Source of the DNA: Sphingobium fontiphilum
GTDB lineage: Bacteria; Pseudomonadota; Alphaproteobacteria; Sphingomonadales; Sphingomonadaceae
Assembly (NCBI RefSeq): GCF_014196635.1
Contig: NZ_JACIEB010000003.1
Span: 310,001-374,000 of the forward strand
DNA: 64,000 nt
Reading direction: 5' to 3'
Made by a program: the position numbers and the translations under genes. Within the stretch, counting starts at the first letter, position 1. Each line of letters begins with the position of its first letter. Below the pieces are notes generated by a model. The model searched no databases. It saw nothing but the letters and a program-made list of their open reading frames with translations, and was not told the origin of the DNA. Positions 25,976 through 34,158 of the stretch are shown one piece after another.

Positions 25976-26649
25976 CTTGGCTCCCGTCGTTGCGAGGGCT
26001 CTCGCCCACGGCCGAATGATTCGCGTGATGGCCGCGCCTGCGGGGCGGGCGCGGCGCGGCGTTCGCGGGGCGCGGGCGCGGCATCGCGCCGCTGCTCGCG
26101 CCATTCCGGCCGCCGACCAGCATCGCCGCCGCCAAAGGGCCGCTGCTGCGGGCGGGCGTCCTGATCGGGGCGGCGCTGATAGCCGCGACGGCCATCATCG
26201 CCGGGCCGGTCGTCCCCGCGTCGGCCATCCCATTGTCGGCCAGGCCGACCATCTCCCTGACGGCCATCCCCCCGGCGCCCTTCCCAGCGCCGGTCGGGCC
26301 GGTCATCGCGGCGCCAGCGACCATCGCGATCGCCATGGTCGCGACGCCACTGGCTGCGCCGTCCTTCCCAATAGGACCGATGGCGATCATCCCAGCGATA
26401 GCGGCGACCGCCGCGATCGAAAATATAATAGCCGCTGCCCGGATAATAATAGCCATCATACCATCCGGCATAATAGCCCGGCTGATAATAATAGGGGTCG
26501 TAGAAGCCCCCGCCGCCATAATAGCCCGCGCCGACGCTGACCCCGCTATAGCCATAGCCATCGTCATAAGCGCAGCCGCCCAGCAGCAGCGCCGCGCCCA
26601 GCGCAAAAGCGGCAAAGCCCCGTCGACGGGGCATCCAGGACAAGTTCAT
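25972..26649 (-). CDS. Low-complexity Gly/Tyr/Arg-rich lipoprotein
   Basis: 225 residues. A basic signal peptide ends in a lipobox (ALLLGGC). A Tyr/Gly-rich part (GAGYYGGGGFYDPYYYQPGY, YDGYYYPGSGYYIFDRGGRR) comes next. A long Arg/Asp/Gly-rich part with repeated RRDDRPDRRWEG, GDGRPGRQWDGRRG and similar, and a Pro/Arg tail, complete it. The composition suggests a disordered outer-membrane-attached protein. AGGAGG eight bases before ATG 26649 fixes the start. It is the first gene of a two-lipoprotein operon. No enzymatic role can be inferred. Confidence 0.78.
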   Translation of the reverse strand: MNLSWMPRRRGFAAFALGAALLLGGCAYDDGYGYSGVSVGAGYYGGGGFYDPYYYQPGYYAGWYDGYYYPGSGYYIFDRGGRRYRWDDRHRSYWEGRRSQWRRDHGDRDGRWRRDDRPDRRWEGRRGDGRQGDGRPGRQWDGRRGDDRPGDDGRRGYQRRPDQDARPQQRPFGGGDAGRRPEWREQRRDAAPAPRERRAAPAPQARPSRESFGRGREPSQRREPR

Positions 26650-26961
26650 GTCGCATCCTCCTGCCGGTGGACCCGGCCATGGCAAAGGGGGTTAGCGCCG
26701 CCTCCTTGAATTGGCCGTGAATGCGCGCACTTTTGTGGCACAGCCGGAAAATCGCCCCATTTCGTTCACCCGTGCGACAGAAACCGTGATATTTCGGCCG
26801 CAAATTCAATCTGTTGGTCCATTTTTCGACGATGAGGGCAACCTTCCCGCCGGGCCGGGGGTTTTAATCTCTGTTCCGGTCGCCGCGCTTGTTCGCCGAC
26901 CGGACCCGCCGGGTCCAAACCGCGCGGTCATCATCTTTAAACGGAAAAAAGGGTTTGCCCC
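26650..26961. other. Divergent intergenic region (312 bp)
   Basis: Between the lipoprotein operon (minus) and the outer-membrane barrel gene (plus). It must hold both promoters. It is less GC-rich in 26710-26830 (aatcgccccatttcgttcac, aattcaatctgttgg), but I see no convincing -35/-10 pair, repeat or RNA gene. Confidence 0.5.
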
Positions 26962-27516
26962 ATGAAGACTCCGCTTTTCGCGGCGATCGCCGCCGCGTCG
27001 CTCATTCCCTTCGCCGCCCAGGCGCAGGATGACGCCGCCTCGTCCAGCCGCATCGAACCTTATGTCGGCGTGATGGGCGGCGTGCACAATTTCGACAGTG
27101 AAACCGGCGAGGAAGGCATTCCCCCGGTCGGTTACAAGGGCCGCATGGTCGAAGGCGTGGCGGGCGTAAACGCCAATGTCGCCGGGCCGCTGGTTCTGGG
27201 CGTCGAAGGCACCGCGTCGAAGGGCGTGAGCGGCGACATCGACTGGGAATATGGCGTGGCCGGCCGGGTCGGCGTGAAGGCCGGCAAGGACAGCATGGTC
27301 TTTGGCAAGGTCGGTTATAAGTGGGTCAATTTCGACGCGCTTGGCCCCGACAGCCCGGATTATCACGGCACCACCTATGGCGCGGGCGTCGAATTGTCGC
27401 CCACCGACATGGGCCTGACCCAGGGCAAGAGCAATGTCCGCCTGCGCGTGCAGGCCGACACGATGGGCGATTTCCGCTCCATCCGGCCGATGGCGGGCGT
27501 GGTCGCGAAGTTCTGA
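26962..27516 (+). CDS. Outer membrane beta-barrel (opacity-type) protein
   Basis: 184 residues with a clean signal peptide (KTPLFAAIAAASLIPFAAQA, cleaved after AQA) and a mature part made of alternating strands. Examples are PYVGVMGGVHNF, VAGVNANVAGPLVLGVEG and VAGRVGVKAGKDSMVFGKVGYKWVNF. The terminal MAGVVAKF ends in Phe, the usual sorting signal for the BAM machinery. This resembles small OmpW/opacity-like porins; ligand unknown. A strong terminator follows. Confidence 0.85.
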   Translation: MKTPLFAAIAAASLIPFAAQAQDDAASSSRIEPYVGVMGGVHNFDSETGEEGIPPVGYKGRMVEGVAGVNANVAGPLVLGVEGTASKGVSGDIDWEYGVAGRVGVKAGKDSMVFGKVGYKWVNFDALGPDSPDYHGTTYGAGVELSPTDMGLTQGKSNVRLRVQADTMGDFRSIRPMAGVVAKF

Positions 27517-27538
27517 CCTCCCGCGCCTGAGCGCTCAG

Positions 27539-27570
27539 AAAGGCCCTCGCTCCTCCGGGCGGGGGCCTTT
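27539..27570. terminator. Bidirectional terminator between barrel protein gene and rpoN
   Basis: aaaggccc (27539-27546) pairs with gggccttt (27563-27570), extended by inner cgc/gcg pairing around a tcctccgg loop. The stem is flanked by A-rich and T-rich ends, so it serves both convergent genes. Confidence 0.8.
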
Positions 27571-27577
27571 CCCCGTG

Positions 27578-29101
27578 TCAGGCGGCCTTCCCTTTCAGCG
27601 CCTTCTGCCGCCGCCTTTGCACTGACGATCCGATGCCCATCGCCTCGCGATATTTGGCGACGGTGCGGCGGGCGATGTCGAAGCCCTGCGCGCGCAGCAT
27701 GTCGACGAGCGTGTCGTCGGACAGGATGGCGCCCGGCGCCTCCGCCCCGATCAGCGCCTTGATATGGCTTTTCACCGCCTCGGCCGACACGGCGGTTCCG
27801 CCATCGGCGGACTGAATGCCGCTGGTGAAGAAATATTTGAGTTCATAAAGGCCGCGCGGGCAGGACAGATATTTGTTCGACGTCACCCGGCTGACGGTCG
27901 ATTCATGCATGCCGATGGTTTCGGCCACCGCCCGCAGGGTCAGCGGTTTCAAGTGCGCGACGCCCTTGCGGAAAAATTCTTCCTGCTGGCGGACGATCTC
28001 GCTCGTCACCTTGATGATGGTGCGTTGCCGCTGATCGAGCGCCTTGACCAGCCAGTTGGCGCTGGCCAGGCAATCGGCGAGCCAGGCTTTCGACGCCTTG
28101 TCCTGCGGCCCGCCCGACAGTTCGACATAATAGGAGCGGTTGACCAGCACGCGCGGCAGGGTGGCGTTGTTGATTTCGATCGACCAGCCGTCCTTCGCCG
28201 GATTGACGAAGATGTCGGGCACCACCGCCGCCGTCCGTTCGCTGGAAAAACGCAGGCCCGGCTTGGGATCATAACCGCGCAGTTCGCGGATCATGTCCGC
28301 CATATCCTCTTCATCGACCCCGCATATCCGGCGCAGCTGCGGCAATGCGCCGCGCGCCAGCAGGTCGAGATTGTCGAGCAGCCGCGCCATGCACGGGTCG
28401 TAGCGGTCGGCCTCCTTCGCCTGAAGGATCAGGCATTCGGACAGGCTGCGCGCGGCGACGCCGGTGGGATCGAATGTCTGGATCACGGCCAGCACCCTTT
28501 CCACATCGGCCAGCGCCACGCCCAGCCCATAGGCGGTCTGGAGCAGGTCCGCCTCCAGATAGCCGGCCGCGTCGATCTGGCCGATCAGTTGCGATGCGAT
28601 CATCAGGTCAGCGCCGGACAGGGCGGCGCGCGCCTGATCCATCAGATATTCCTGAAGTTCCGGTTCGGGATTGGCAAAGCTGTCGAAATCGATCGCCTCG
28701 CCCGGCTGGCCAGCGCCGCCGTCGCCCAGTCCCGCGCCGCCGCCCGTTATCTGGCCGGGACCATCGCCCGGCCCGTCTTCGGCAAAGGCGGTGTCGCGCG
28801 GGTCGATGTCCAGCGGCGCGTCGGCCTCTCCCCGGCCCTGCGCCATCAACTGGTCGGCGGCGCCCGTTTCGGCCGCCAGCACCGGCGCGGCGTCATCACG
28901 GTCGACGCCGTCGGCCTGCAGCGGCTGCCAGTCCGGTTCACCGCCCATCGCTTCGAGCAGGGGGTTTTTCTCCAGCTCGACCGCGATCACCCCTTCCAGT
29001 TCCAGATTGCTCAGCGTCAGCAGCTTGATCGCCTGCTGCAACTGGGGCGTCATCACCAGCGACTGGCTTTGCCGCAGGTCCAGGCGCGGGGCGAGCGCCA
29101 T
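27578..29101 (-). CDS. rpoN: RNA polymerase sigma-54 factor
   Basis: The 507-residue protein has the activator-interacting N-terminal region (LRQSQSLVMTPQLQQAIKLL near 8-27) and an acidic Asp/Glu/Gly linker (about 75-130). The core-binding domain and the helix-turn-helix (ESTVSRVTSNKYLSCPRG) follow. The C-terminal RpoN box is ARRTVAKYREAMGIGSS, with one change from the usual ARRTVTKYRE. Length is normal. It is the last gene of the rnd-lptC-lptA-lptB-rpoN unit, 51 bases after lptB. Confidence 0.97.
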   Translation of the reverse strand: MALAPRLDLRQSQSLVMTPQLQQAIKLLTLSNLELEGVIAVELEKNPLLEAMGGEPDWQPLQADGVDRDDAAPVLAAETGAADQLMAQGRGEADAPLDIDPRDTAFAEDGPGDGPGQITGGGAGLGDGGAGQPGEAIDFDSFANPEPELQEYLMDQARAALSGADLMIASQLIGQIDAAGYLEADLLQTAYGLGVALADVERVLAVIQTFDPTGVAARSLSECLILQAKEADRYDPCMARLLDNLDLLARGALPQLRRICGVDEEDMADMIRELRGYDPKPGLRFSSERTAAVVPDIFVNPAKDGWSIEINNATLPRVLVNRSYYVELSGGPQDKASKAWLADCLASANWLVKALDQRQRTIIKVTSEIVRQQEEFFRKGVAHLKPLTLRAVAETIGMHESTVSRVTSNKYLSCPRGLYELKYFFTSGIQSADGGTAVSAEAVKSHIKALIGAEAPGAILSDDTLVDMLRAQGFDIARRTVAKYREAMGIGSSVQRRRQKALKGKAA

Positions 29102-29152
29102 CAGCGGGCCCTCCCCGGAGCGACAGGATCAAGGGCCGGGCGCATCATCATG

Positions 29153-29941
29153 TCACAGCGTGAAATGCTCGCCCAGATAAAGCCGCCGGACTTCGGCATT
29201 GGCGACCAGTTCGGCCGGGCTGCCCGCGAACAGCATCTTGCCGCCATAGATGATGCAGGCGCGGTCGACGATTTCCAGCGTCTCGCGCACATTATGGTCG
29301 GTGATGAGCACGCCGATGCCGCGGGTCTTCAACTGCTTCACAAGGATGCGGATGTCGGCGATGGACAGCGGGTCGATGCCGGCGAAGGGTTCGTCCAGCA
29401 GCACGATGGAGGGATTGGCCGCCAGCGCGCGGGCGATTTCGCAGCGCCGCCGTTCGCCGCCCGAAAGCGCCATGGCGGCCGAATCGCGCAGCCGTGTCAG
29501 GCCGAATTCGTCGAGCAATTGCTCCAGACGCGCTTCCCGCGCCGCCCGATCCGGTTCGGCCAGCTCCAGCACCGCGCTGATATTCTGGGCGACGCTGAGG
29601 CCGCGAAAGATCGACGTTTCCTGCGGCAGATAGCCCAGACCCAATATCGCGCGGCGATACATGGGCAGGCCGGTAATGTCCTGCCCGTCCAGCACGATGC
29701 GGCCATGGTCGGGCTTCACCAGGCCCATGACCGAATAGAAACAGGTGGTCTTGCCCGCGCCATTGGGGCCGAGCAGGCCGACGACCTCCCCCTTGCCCAC
29801 GGTCAGCGACACGTCGGTCAGCACCGGGCGCTTGTCGTAACTTTTGGCGATGGAAATGACCGACAGGCCATCGCTCACCTCCTGCGGCGTGGCCGGGATC
29901 GCCTGAGCGGCGGCGCGTTCCTGGGTCATCACATCGTTCAT
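29153..29941 (-). CDS. lptB: LPS export ABC transporter ATP-binding protein LptB
   Basis: ATPase that drives LPS extraction from the inner membrane with LptFG. The 262-residue protein has Walker A LLGPNGAGKTTCFY (about 55-68), Q-loop GYLPQETSIFRGLSV, signature LSGGERRRCEIARALA, Walker B SIVLLDEPFAGIDPL and the H-loop LITDHNVRETL. An N-terminal extension of about 20 residues (MNDVMTQERAAAQ...) is unusual compared with E. coli. It lies 155 bases after lptA; a separate promoter in that gap is possible. Confidence 0.96.
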   Translation of the reverse strand: MNDVMTQERAAAQAIPATPQEVSDGLSVISIAKSYDKRPVLTDVSLTVGKGEVVGLLGPNGAGKTTCFYSVMGLVKPDHGRIVLDGQDITGLPMYRRAILGLGYLPQETSIFRGLSVAQNISAVLELAEPDRAAREARLEQLLDEFGLTRLRDSAAMALSGGERRRCEIARALAANPSIVLLDEPFAGIDPLSIADIRILVKQLKTRGIGVLITDHNVRETLEIVDRACIIYGGKMLFAGSPAELVANAEVRRLYLGEHFTL

Positions 29942-30096
29942 CGCGCGTCCTTGTTCGCATCGACCGGGTTAACGGAGCGTCAGTGCGACGCACGCCTGTC
30001 CCGCAATTGGCAAGATTTGTGCATGAGGCGGGCGCAGGGCAAGGAAAAAAGCGCCTGCGCCGCGCTCATGCCTCTCCGATCAGGGGACGATTCTCG

Positions 30097-30681
30097 TCAG
30101 TTCTGCTTTTGCGGCACGGTGAAGGTGCCCGACACGCGGCCGCCCGAACCCTGAACCGCCGAAGCCCCGCCCGACGAGCGCCCGTCGACCGTCGACAGGC
30201 CGCTGCGCAGGTCGATGACCAGCCGGCCGCCGGTCAGCCGGTTGCCGCCCTGGGTCAGCGAGACATTGCCCAGCATGGTGATGAGGCGGCTGTTGAGATC
30301 GTAAATGGCGACATTGCCGCGCGCCGTCTCATTCCCCTTGGTCACCACCACGCCGCCCGACGCGTCGATGCGGTCGATTTCGATGCCGCCGGTCGCGCCG
30401 CCGCCGTTGCCCGGGTTCTGGCGATAGGCGACGTTCATGCGCTGGGCGTTCAGGGTCATGCCCGCCTGCGTCACTTCGACATTGCCCGACACGACGACGC
30501 GGTCGGCGCGATCCTGCACCTCTATGCGGTCGGCGGTGAAGTTGACCGGCGCATTGCTGTCATGCCCCTTGAGCACCTGGGCGTCGGCGCCCACGGCGAC
30601 CAGCGCGATCAACGCGGCGGCGGACAGGGCCAGCATCGGCATCCGGGCGGAAAGGGGGACGGAGACGGAGTTCATGGTCAT
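30097..30681 (-). CDS. lptA: LPS transport periplasmic protein LptA
   Basis: Periplasmic bridge carrying LPS between the membranes. The 194-residue protein has a signal peptide (about 1-34, ending ADA) and an OstA-type beta-jellyroll: VNFTADRIEVQDRADRVVVSGNVEVTQAGM, NAQRMNVAYR and ARGNVAIYDLNSRLITMLGNVSLTQGGNRLTGGRLVID (in parts). The ATG overlaps the lptC stop by four bases. A Gly/Ser-rich C terminus (RSSGGASAVQGSGGRV) extends past the fold. Confidence 0.92.
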   Translation of the reverse strand: MTMNSVSVPLSARMPMLALSAAALIALVAVGADAQVLKGHDSNAPVNFTADRIEVQDRADRVVVSGNVEVTQAGMTLNAQRMNVAYRQNPGNGGGATGGIEIDRIDASGGVVVTKGNETARGNVAIYDLNSRLITMLGNVSLTQGGNRLTGGRLVIDLRSGLSTVDGRSSGGASAVQGSGGRVSGTFTVPQKQN

Positions 30682-31322
30682 CGTCCTTTGAGGCCATTTT
30701 GTTCGATACGCAAGGCGGCGCGACCGTTCAGCGTCACTGTGCGCGCGGCCATGTCCGCCTCCAGATGGTCGGCGCTGAACGTGCCGATGGGAATGCGGCC
30801 GTCGACGCGGCCCGCGCTGCGCATCCGCCGGGTTTTAAGGTCGATGCCGACATCCCGCGTGGTCAGCCGGTAACCGCCCGCCGCCTGAAACTGGACCGGG
30901 CCTTCGACGGCCATCTGTTCGGTATCCATATTATACCGCCCCTTGCGCGCTTCCAGCACGGCGGGCCCTTCGGCCAGGAGGATGCGGGCGGACATGTCAT
31001 TCAGGTCGACAACGGGCTCGCGCGAGCTTTTCTGCACCGCCGATCCCGCGCGCAGGGAAAAGGGCTGGCCCTTGCTGTCTTCGCCGCGATACAGCGCCTC
31101 GGTCACGCGCATCCGCTCCTTCGCCACCTCGACCTTGTTCTTGTCGAGCACGAAGCTGACGCCGCCGTCGTTGGTGAAGGGCGCGGTGAGCAGCAGCGCG
31201 CTGAGCACGCCGACAGCGACCGGCAGCCAGTTTTTGAGCAGCCCGACCAGCCGGTCGTGCGTGCCGCCGGGCGCGGCCCAGTGGCGGCGCGCATGGCGTT
31301 GCTGTTCGGCCTGAACGGACAT
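30678..31322 (-). CDS. lptC: LPS export system protein LptC
   Basis: Bitopic inner-membrane protein handing LPS from LptBFG to LptA. The 214-residue product has a basic N terminus, one TM helix (about 29-46: LKNWLPVAVGVLSALLLTAP) and a periplasmic jellyroll with RMRVTEALYRGEDSKGQPF, ARKGRYNMDTEQMAVEG and STADHLEAD-type strands (FSADHLEADMAARTVTLNG). Position between rnd and lptA supports the assignment. Confidence 0.9.
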   Translation of the reverse strand: MSVQAEQQRHARRHWAAPGGTHDRLVGLLKNWLPVAVGVLSALLLTAPFTNDGGVSFVLDKNKVEVAKERMRVTEALYRGEDSKGQPFSLRAGSAVQKSSREPVVDLNDMSARILLAEGPAVLEARKGRYNMDTEQMAVEGPVQFQAAGGYRLTTRDVGIDLKTRRMRSAGRVDGRIPIGTFSADHLEADMAARTVTLNGRAALRIEQNGLKGR

Positions 31323-31346
31323 GATGTGCCTTTTGACCCCGTGCGG

Positions 31347-31964
31347 TTACATATGCGCGAAAATGTCGATTTCCGGCCAGCCGGCCAGGTCCAGCCGCGC
31401 GCGATGCGGCAGGAAATCGAAACAGGCCTGGGCCAGTTCCATCCGCCCCTCGCGAATCAGGCGCTTGTCCAGTTCCACCTTCATCTGGTGCAGGTAGCGC
31501 ACGTCGGACGCGGCATAATCCTTCTGCGCCTCCGACAGGACCGGCGCCCCCCAGTCGGAGGTCTGCTGCTGCTTGCTGATGTCCTGGCCCAGCAATTCGC
31601 GGACCAGTTCCTTCAGGCCGTGACGGTCGGTATAGGTGCGCACCAGCCGCGAGGCGATCTTGGTGCAATAGACCGGCGCCGCCAGCACGCCCAGATAATG
31701 GTCCATGGCGGCAATGTCGAACCGGCCGAAGTGGAACAGCTTCAACCGGACGGGATCGGCCACCACCGCTTTCAGATTGGGCGCGGCATAATCGCTGCCC
31801 GGCGAAAACCGCACCAGATGCTCGTCGCCCTTACCATCGCTGATCTGGACGACGCACAGCCGGTCGCGCGGCGTGATGAGGCCCATGGTTTCGGTATCGA
31901 TCGCCACCGGGCCGGGGGCCAGGACATCGGCGGGCAAGTCTTCTTCATGCAGATATACGGTCAT
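31347..31964 (-). CDS. Ribonuclease D (exonuclease domain only)
   Basis: DEDDy 3'-5' exoribonuclease. The 205-residue protein has the first acidic pair in VAIDTETMGL (Asp23, Glu25), LFHFGRFDIAAMDHYL with the second Asp, and KDYAASDVRYLHQM with the catalytic Tyr and Asp. The HRDC domains of E. coli RNase D are absent, as in the short alphaproteobacterial form. It is first in the operon with lptC (24-base gap). Confidence 0.92.
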   Translation of the reverse strand: MTVYLHEEDLPADVLAPGPVAIDTETMGLITPRDRLCVVQISDGKGDEHLVRFSPGSDYAAPNLKAVVADPVRLKLFHFGRFDIAAMDHYLGVLAAPVYCTKIASRLVRTYTDRHGLKELVRELLGQDISKQQQTSDWGAPVLSEAQKDYAASDVRYLHQMKVELDKRLIREGRMELAQACFDFLPHRARLDLAGWPEIDIFAHM

Positions 31965-32202
31965 GGCTTCCCTCTATGGCCAAAGCGAAGCGGAAACAAT
32001 CTATGCTTTTGATGCAACGCTTGACCGCGCGTGGGAGAGGAAGCGGGCCATTCCGGGGAATGTCGGCACAAATCATTCGCGTGCCCCCGAAAAACTGATA
32101 TAGTGATTCTCAAACCGCGCTCTGGCGGTGGGCCCTGCATGTCATTCGCCCGACATGTTTGTCCGGTTTTTATTGGGGCGAAGCGAAAGTGACTAACAGG
32201 GC
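31965..32202 (+). promoter_or_regulatory. Upstream/5' leader region of the cold-shock gene
   Basis: Divergent 238-base region between rnd and the double-cold-shock-domain gene. gatatagtgattctc near 32096-32110 could contain a -10-like tatagt; no matching -35 is convincing. That would leave a leader of about 95 bases with inverted segments (gcatgtcattcgcccgacatg near 32137-32157). A structured cold-shock leader is possible but only inferred. Confidence 0.35.
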
Positions 32203-33018
32203 ATGAGTTTTGACAGAGGGCGTCGCGGGCGCGGCAAGGACAAGCGGGACGGTTTCGGCGAAGACGGTTTTTTTGAGGCGCCCCGCGATTTCGGCGGTTT
32301 CGGCGGCGGCGATCGTGGCGGTTTCGGCGGTGGTGATCGCTTTGGCGGCGGCGGCGGCCGTGGCGGCTTCGGCGGCGGTGATCGCGGCGGCTTTGGCGGC
32401 GGCGACCGTGGCGGCTTCGGCGGCGGCGGTGGTGGCCGCGGCTTCGGCGGCGGTGGTGGCGGCGGCGGTCGCGGCATGCCCGCCCAGGTCGTTGGCGAAG
32501 GCACCGGCGTCGTCAAATTCTTCAACGGACAAAAGGGCTTCGGCTTCATCGTTCGTGACGATGGCGGCGAAGACGTGTTTGTGCACATCAGCGCGGTGGA
32601 GCAGGCCGGCCTGACCGGTCTGGCCGAAGGCCAGCAGCTCGGCTTCACGCTGGTCGATCGCGGCGGCAAGATTTCGGCCACCGACCTGAAGATCGAGGGC
32701 GAACCCCTGCCTGTCACCGATCGCGCGCCCCCGCGCGAACCGCGCGCCGGCGGCTTTGGCGGCGGCGACCGCGAACGCACCCCGCAGCGCCAGCTGACCG
32801 GCGAGCGCGCCAGCGGCACCGTCAAGTTCTTCAACGCGATGAAGGGCTTTGGCTTCATTCAGCGCGACGACGGCCAGCCGGACGCCTTCGTCCACATCAG
32901 CGCCGTCGAACGCGCCGGCATGGCCGCCCTCAATGAAGGCGACCGTCTGGATTTCGAACTGGAAGTCGACCGTCGCGGCAAATATGCCGCCGTCAACCTC
33001 CAGTCGAAGGCCGACTGA
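32203..33018 (+). CDS. Double cold-shock-domain protein with RGG-like Gly-rich N terminus
   Basis: 271 residues. Residues about 28-92 are a low-complexity run of FGGGDRGG units (Gly/Phe/Arg/Asp). Two cold-shock domains follow, about 98-165 and 205-270, each with the RNP1 core KGFGFI and RNP2-like DVFVHISAVE / DAFVHISAVE. They are separated by an Arg/Pro/Gly linker. Two-CSD proteins of about 200 residues are usual in alphaproteobacteria; the Gly-rich N terminus is the notable addition. It probably binds single-stranded RNA/DNA. A strong terminator follows. Confidence 0.92.
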   Translation: MSFDRGRRGRGKDKRDGFGEDGFFEAPRDFGGFGGGDRGGFGGGDRFGGGGGRGGFGGGDRGGFGGGDRGGFGGGGGGRGFGGGGGGGGRGMPAQVVGEGTGVVKFFNGQKGFGFIVRDDGGEDVFVHISAVEQAGLTGLAEGQQLGFTLVDRGGKISATDLKIEGEPLPVTDRAPPREPRAGGFGGGDRERTPQRQLTGERASGTVKFFNAMKGFGFIQRDDGQPDAFVHISAVERAGMAALNEGDRLDFELEVDRRGKYAAVNLQSKAD

Positions 33019-33046
33019 CCCCTTCGTTCCTGATCGGACCGAACAG

Positions 33047-33080
33047 AAAGGGCCGCTCCTTCCGGGGCGGCCCTTTTTTT
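33047..33080 (+). terminator. Rho-independent terminator of the cold-shock gene
   Basis: Stem gggccgc (33050-33056) / gcggccc (33067-33073) followed by seven T. It is 30 bases past the stop codon. Confidence 0.9.
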
Positions 33081-33130
33081 GGTGTGTGAGGACATTCCAT
33101 CCTGCAGAAATTGCCGAAGACCCTGAAGAC

Positions 33131-33592
33131 CTATGCGTCGCCATTGCAATAAATGGTGGTGACCCGCTGCGCCACCAGATCATATCTCAGCGTAACTTGA
33201 GTGCAGCCGCCATCCAGAATGAAGGGCAGCTCGCCTTCCGCTTTAAACCATCGAACCTCGCCAGCTCTCGCCAATGCCGAGGAGGCTGCTCCTTCAATTC
33301 CCGAAATGTCAGAAATTTCGCTCTCCGAACAAGGACGCGAGGACAGATTGTCAAGCATGATCTCACAGCCATCATCGTCCGCGCTGGAAGGGAGAGGCAT
33401 TAGATAAACGGCAAGCACCTGTTTATCGGACGCAAAAGCATAGTTCCGACCATATTCTTCCAAGCGTCCGGCGCCTTCAGGGAGCACAACGACTTTCTCG
33501 ATTTGCCGTGCAATCACTTCCCTGCGGCTGATAGAAGCATCCGCGCAACTCACAAGCGAAGCCGCCAGCAGAAGAGACAAGGATCGAATCAT
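33131..33592 (-). CDS. Hypothetical exported protein
   Basis: 153 residues with a signal peptide (MIRSLSLLLAASLVSCADA); SLVSC could act as a lipobox, so this may be a lipoprotein. The mature part contains Cys at DDDGCEIML, SSRPCSESEI, DGGCTQVTL and IYCNGDA, enough for two disulfides. The C terminus LRYDLVAQRVTTIYC looks beta-rich. No family recognised. Codon use is less GC-rich than in the neighbours. An in-frame start at 33613 would add seven residues. Confidence 0.7.
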   Translation of the reverse strand: MIRSLSLLLAASLVSCADASISRREVIARQIEKVVVLPEGAGRLEEYGRNYAFASDKQVLAVYLMPLPSSADDDGCEIMLDNLSSRPCSESEISDISGIEGAASSALARAGEVRWFKAEGELPFILDGGCTQVTLRYDLVAQRVTTIYCNGDA

Positions 33593-33662
33593 CCGGTGGT
33601 TATATCTGCGCAAAGCTCGGGAGCAATTGTGCTGATGTCACCTTGCTCTATACCGCCGATCA

Positions 33663-34106
33663 TCAAAACCCGCCGCCATCCTTCCGGCGATAGGCCGCGC
33701 CGTCCCACATCATGTCGATGTCCGAATAATGGCATGGCCCGGCCGGTGGGCGGCCGAAGGCGAGGAAGGCGCAATCCTGACCGCTTTCATTGACCAGATG
33801 ATGGCCATTGGCCTGCCCCTTGGGGAAAGCGGCCATGGCGCCCGCGCGCATCGGGTGGCGGCCATCGTCGTCGACCAGCACTGCCTCGCCCGACAGAATG
33901 ACGACAAACTCGTCCTCTTCCTCATGCCAGTGGCGATGGGACGACGCCGCGCCGGGGCGCAGCACGACATGGCTGACGCCGAAATCGCGCAGACCGAACG
34001 CCTCGCCGAGGCGGCGATACCAGCGCCCCGCCACCGCCGCGTCATGGGGCGCGGGATAGCCGGTGCGATTGACCTGTTCGATGGCGTCGACGGCGATGAT
34101 GGGCAT
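33663..34106 (-). CDS. Cupin-domain protein
   Basis: A 147-residue single cupin with both motifs. Motif 1 is SSHRHWHEEEDEFVVILSG (about 55-73, with His, His and Glu metal ligands) and motif 2 is AFPKGQANGHHLVNES (about 92-107). The tail has PCHYSDIDMMWDG, seen in cupins annotated as sugar- or phosphomannose-isomerase-like or transcriptional cupins. Substrate unknown. AGGAG before ATG 34106 fixes the start; the longer frame to 34358 overlaps dapE antisense. Confidence 0.87.
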   Translation of the reverse strand: MPIIAVDAIEQVNRTGYPAPHDAAVAGRWYRRLGEAFGLRDFGVSHVVLRPGAASSHRHWHEEEDEFVVILSGEAVLVDDDGRHPMRAGAMAAFPKGQANGHHLVNESGQDCAFLAFGRPPAGPCHYSDIDMMWDGAAYRRKDGGGF

Positions 34107-34158
34107 GGGGCGCTCCTGATGCTGGCAAAGCGGGTCTGCTTTCGCTAACGCCCTTGGC

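Noticed and set aside
26711..26965. 84-codon frame ending in an ATGA overlap with the outer-membrane barrel gene
   Set aside because: No ribosome-binding site, no plausible protein character; it occupies the promoter region and is more likely chance.
30000..30096. Small RNA or extra gene between lptB and lptA
   Set aside because: No hairpin with T tract or credible short frame; probably only spacer with a possible promoter.
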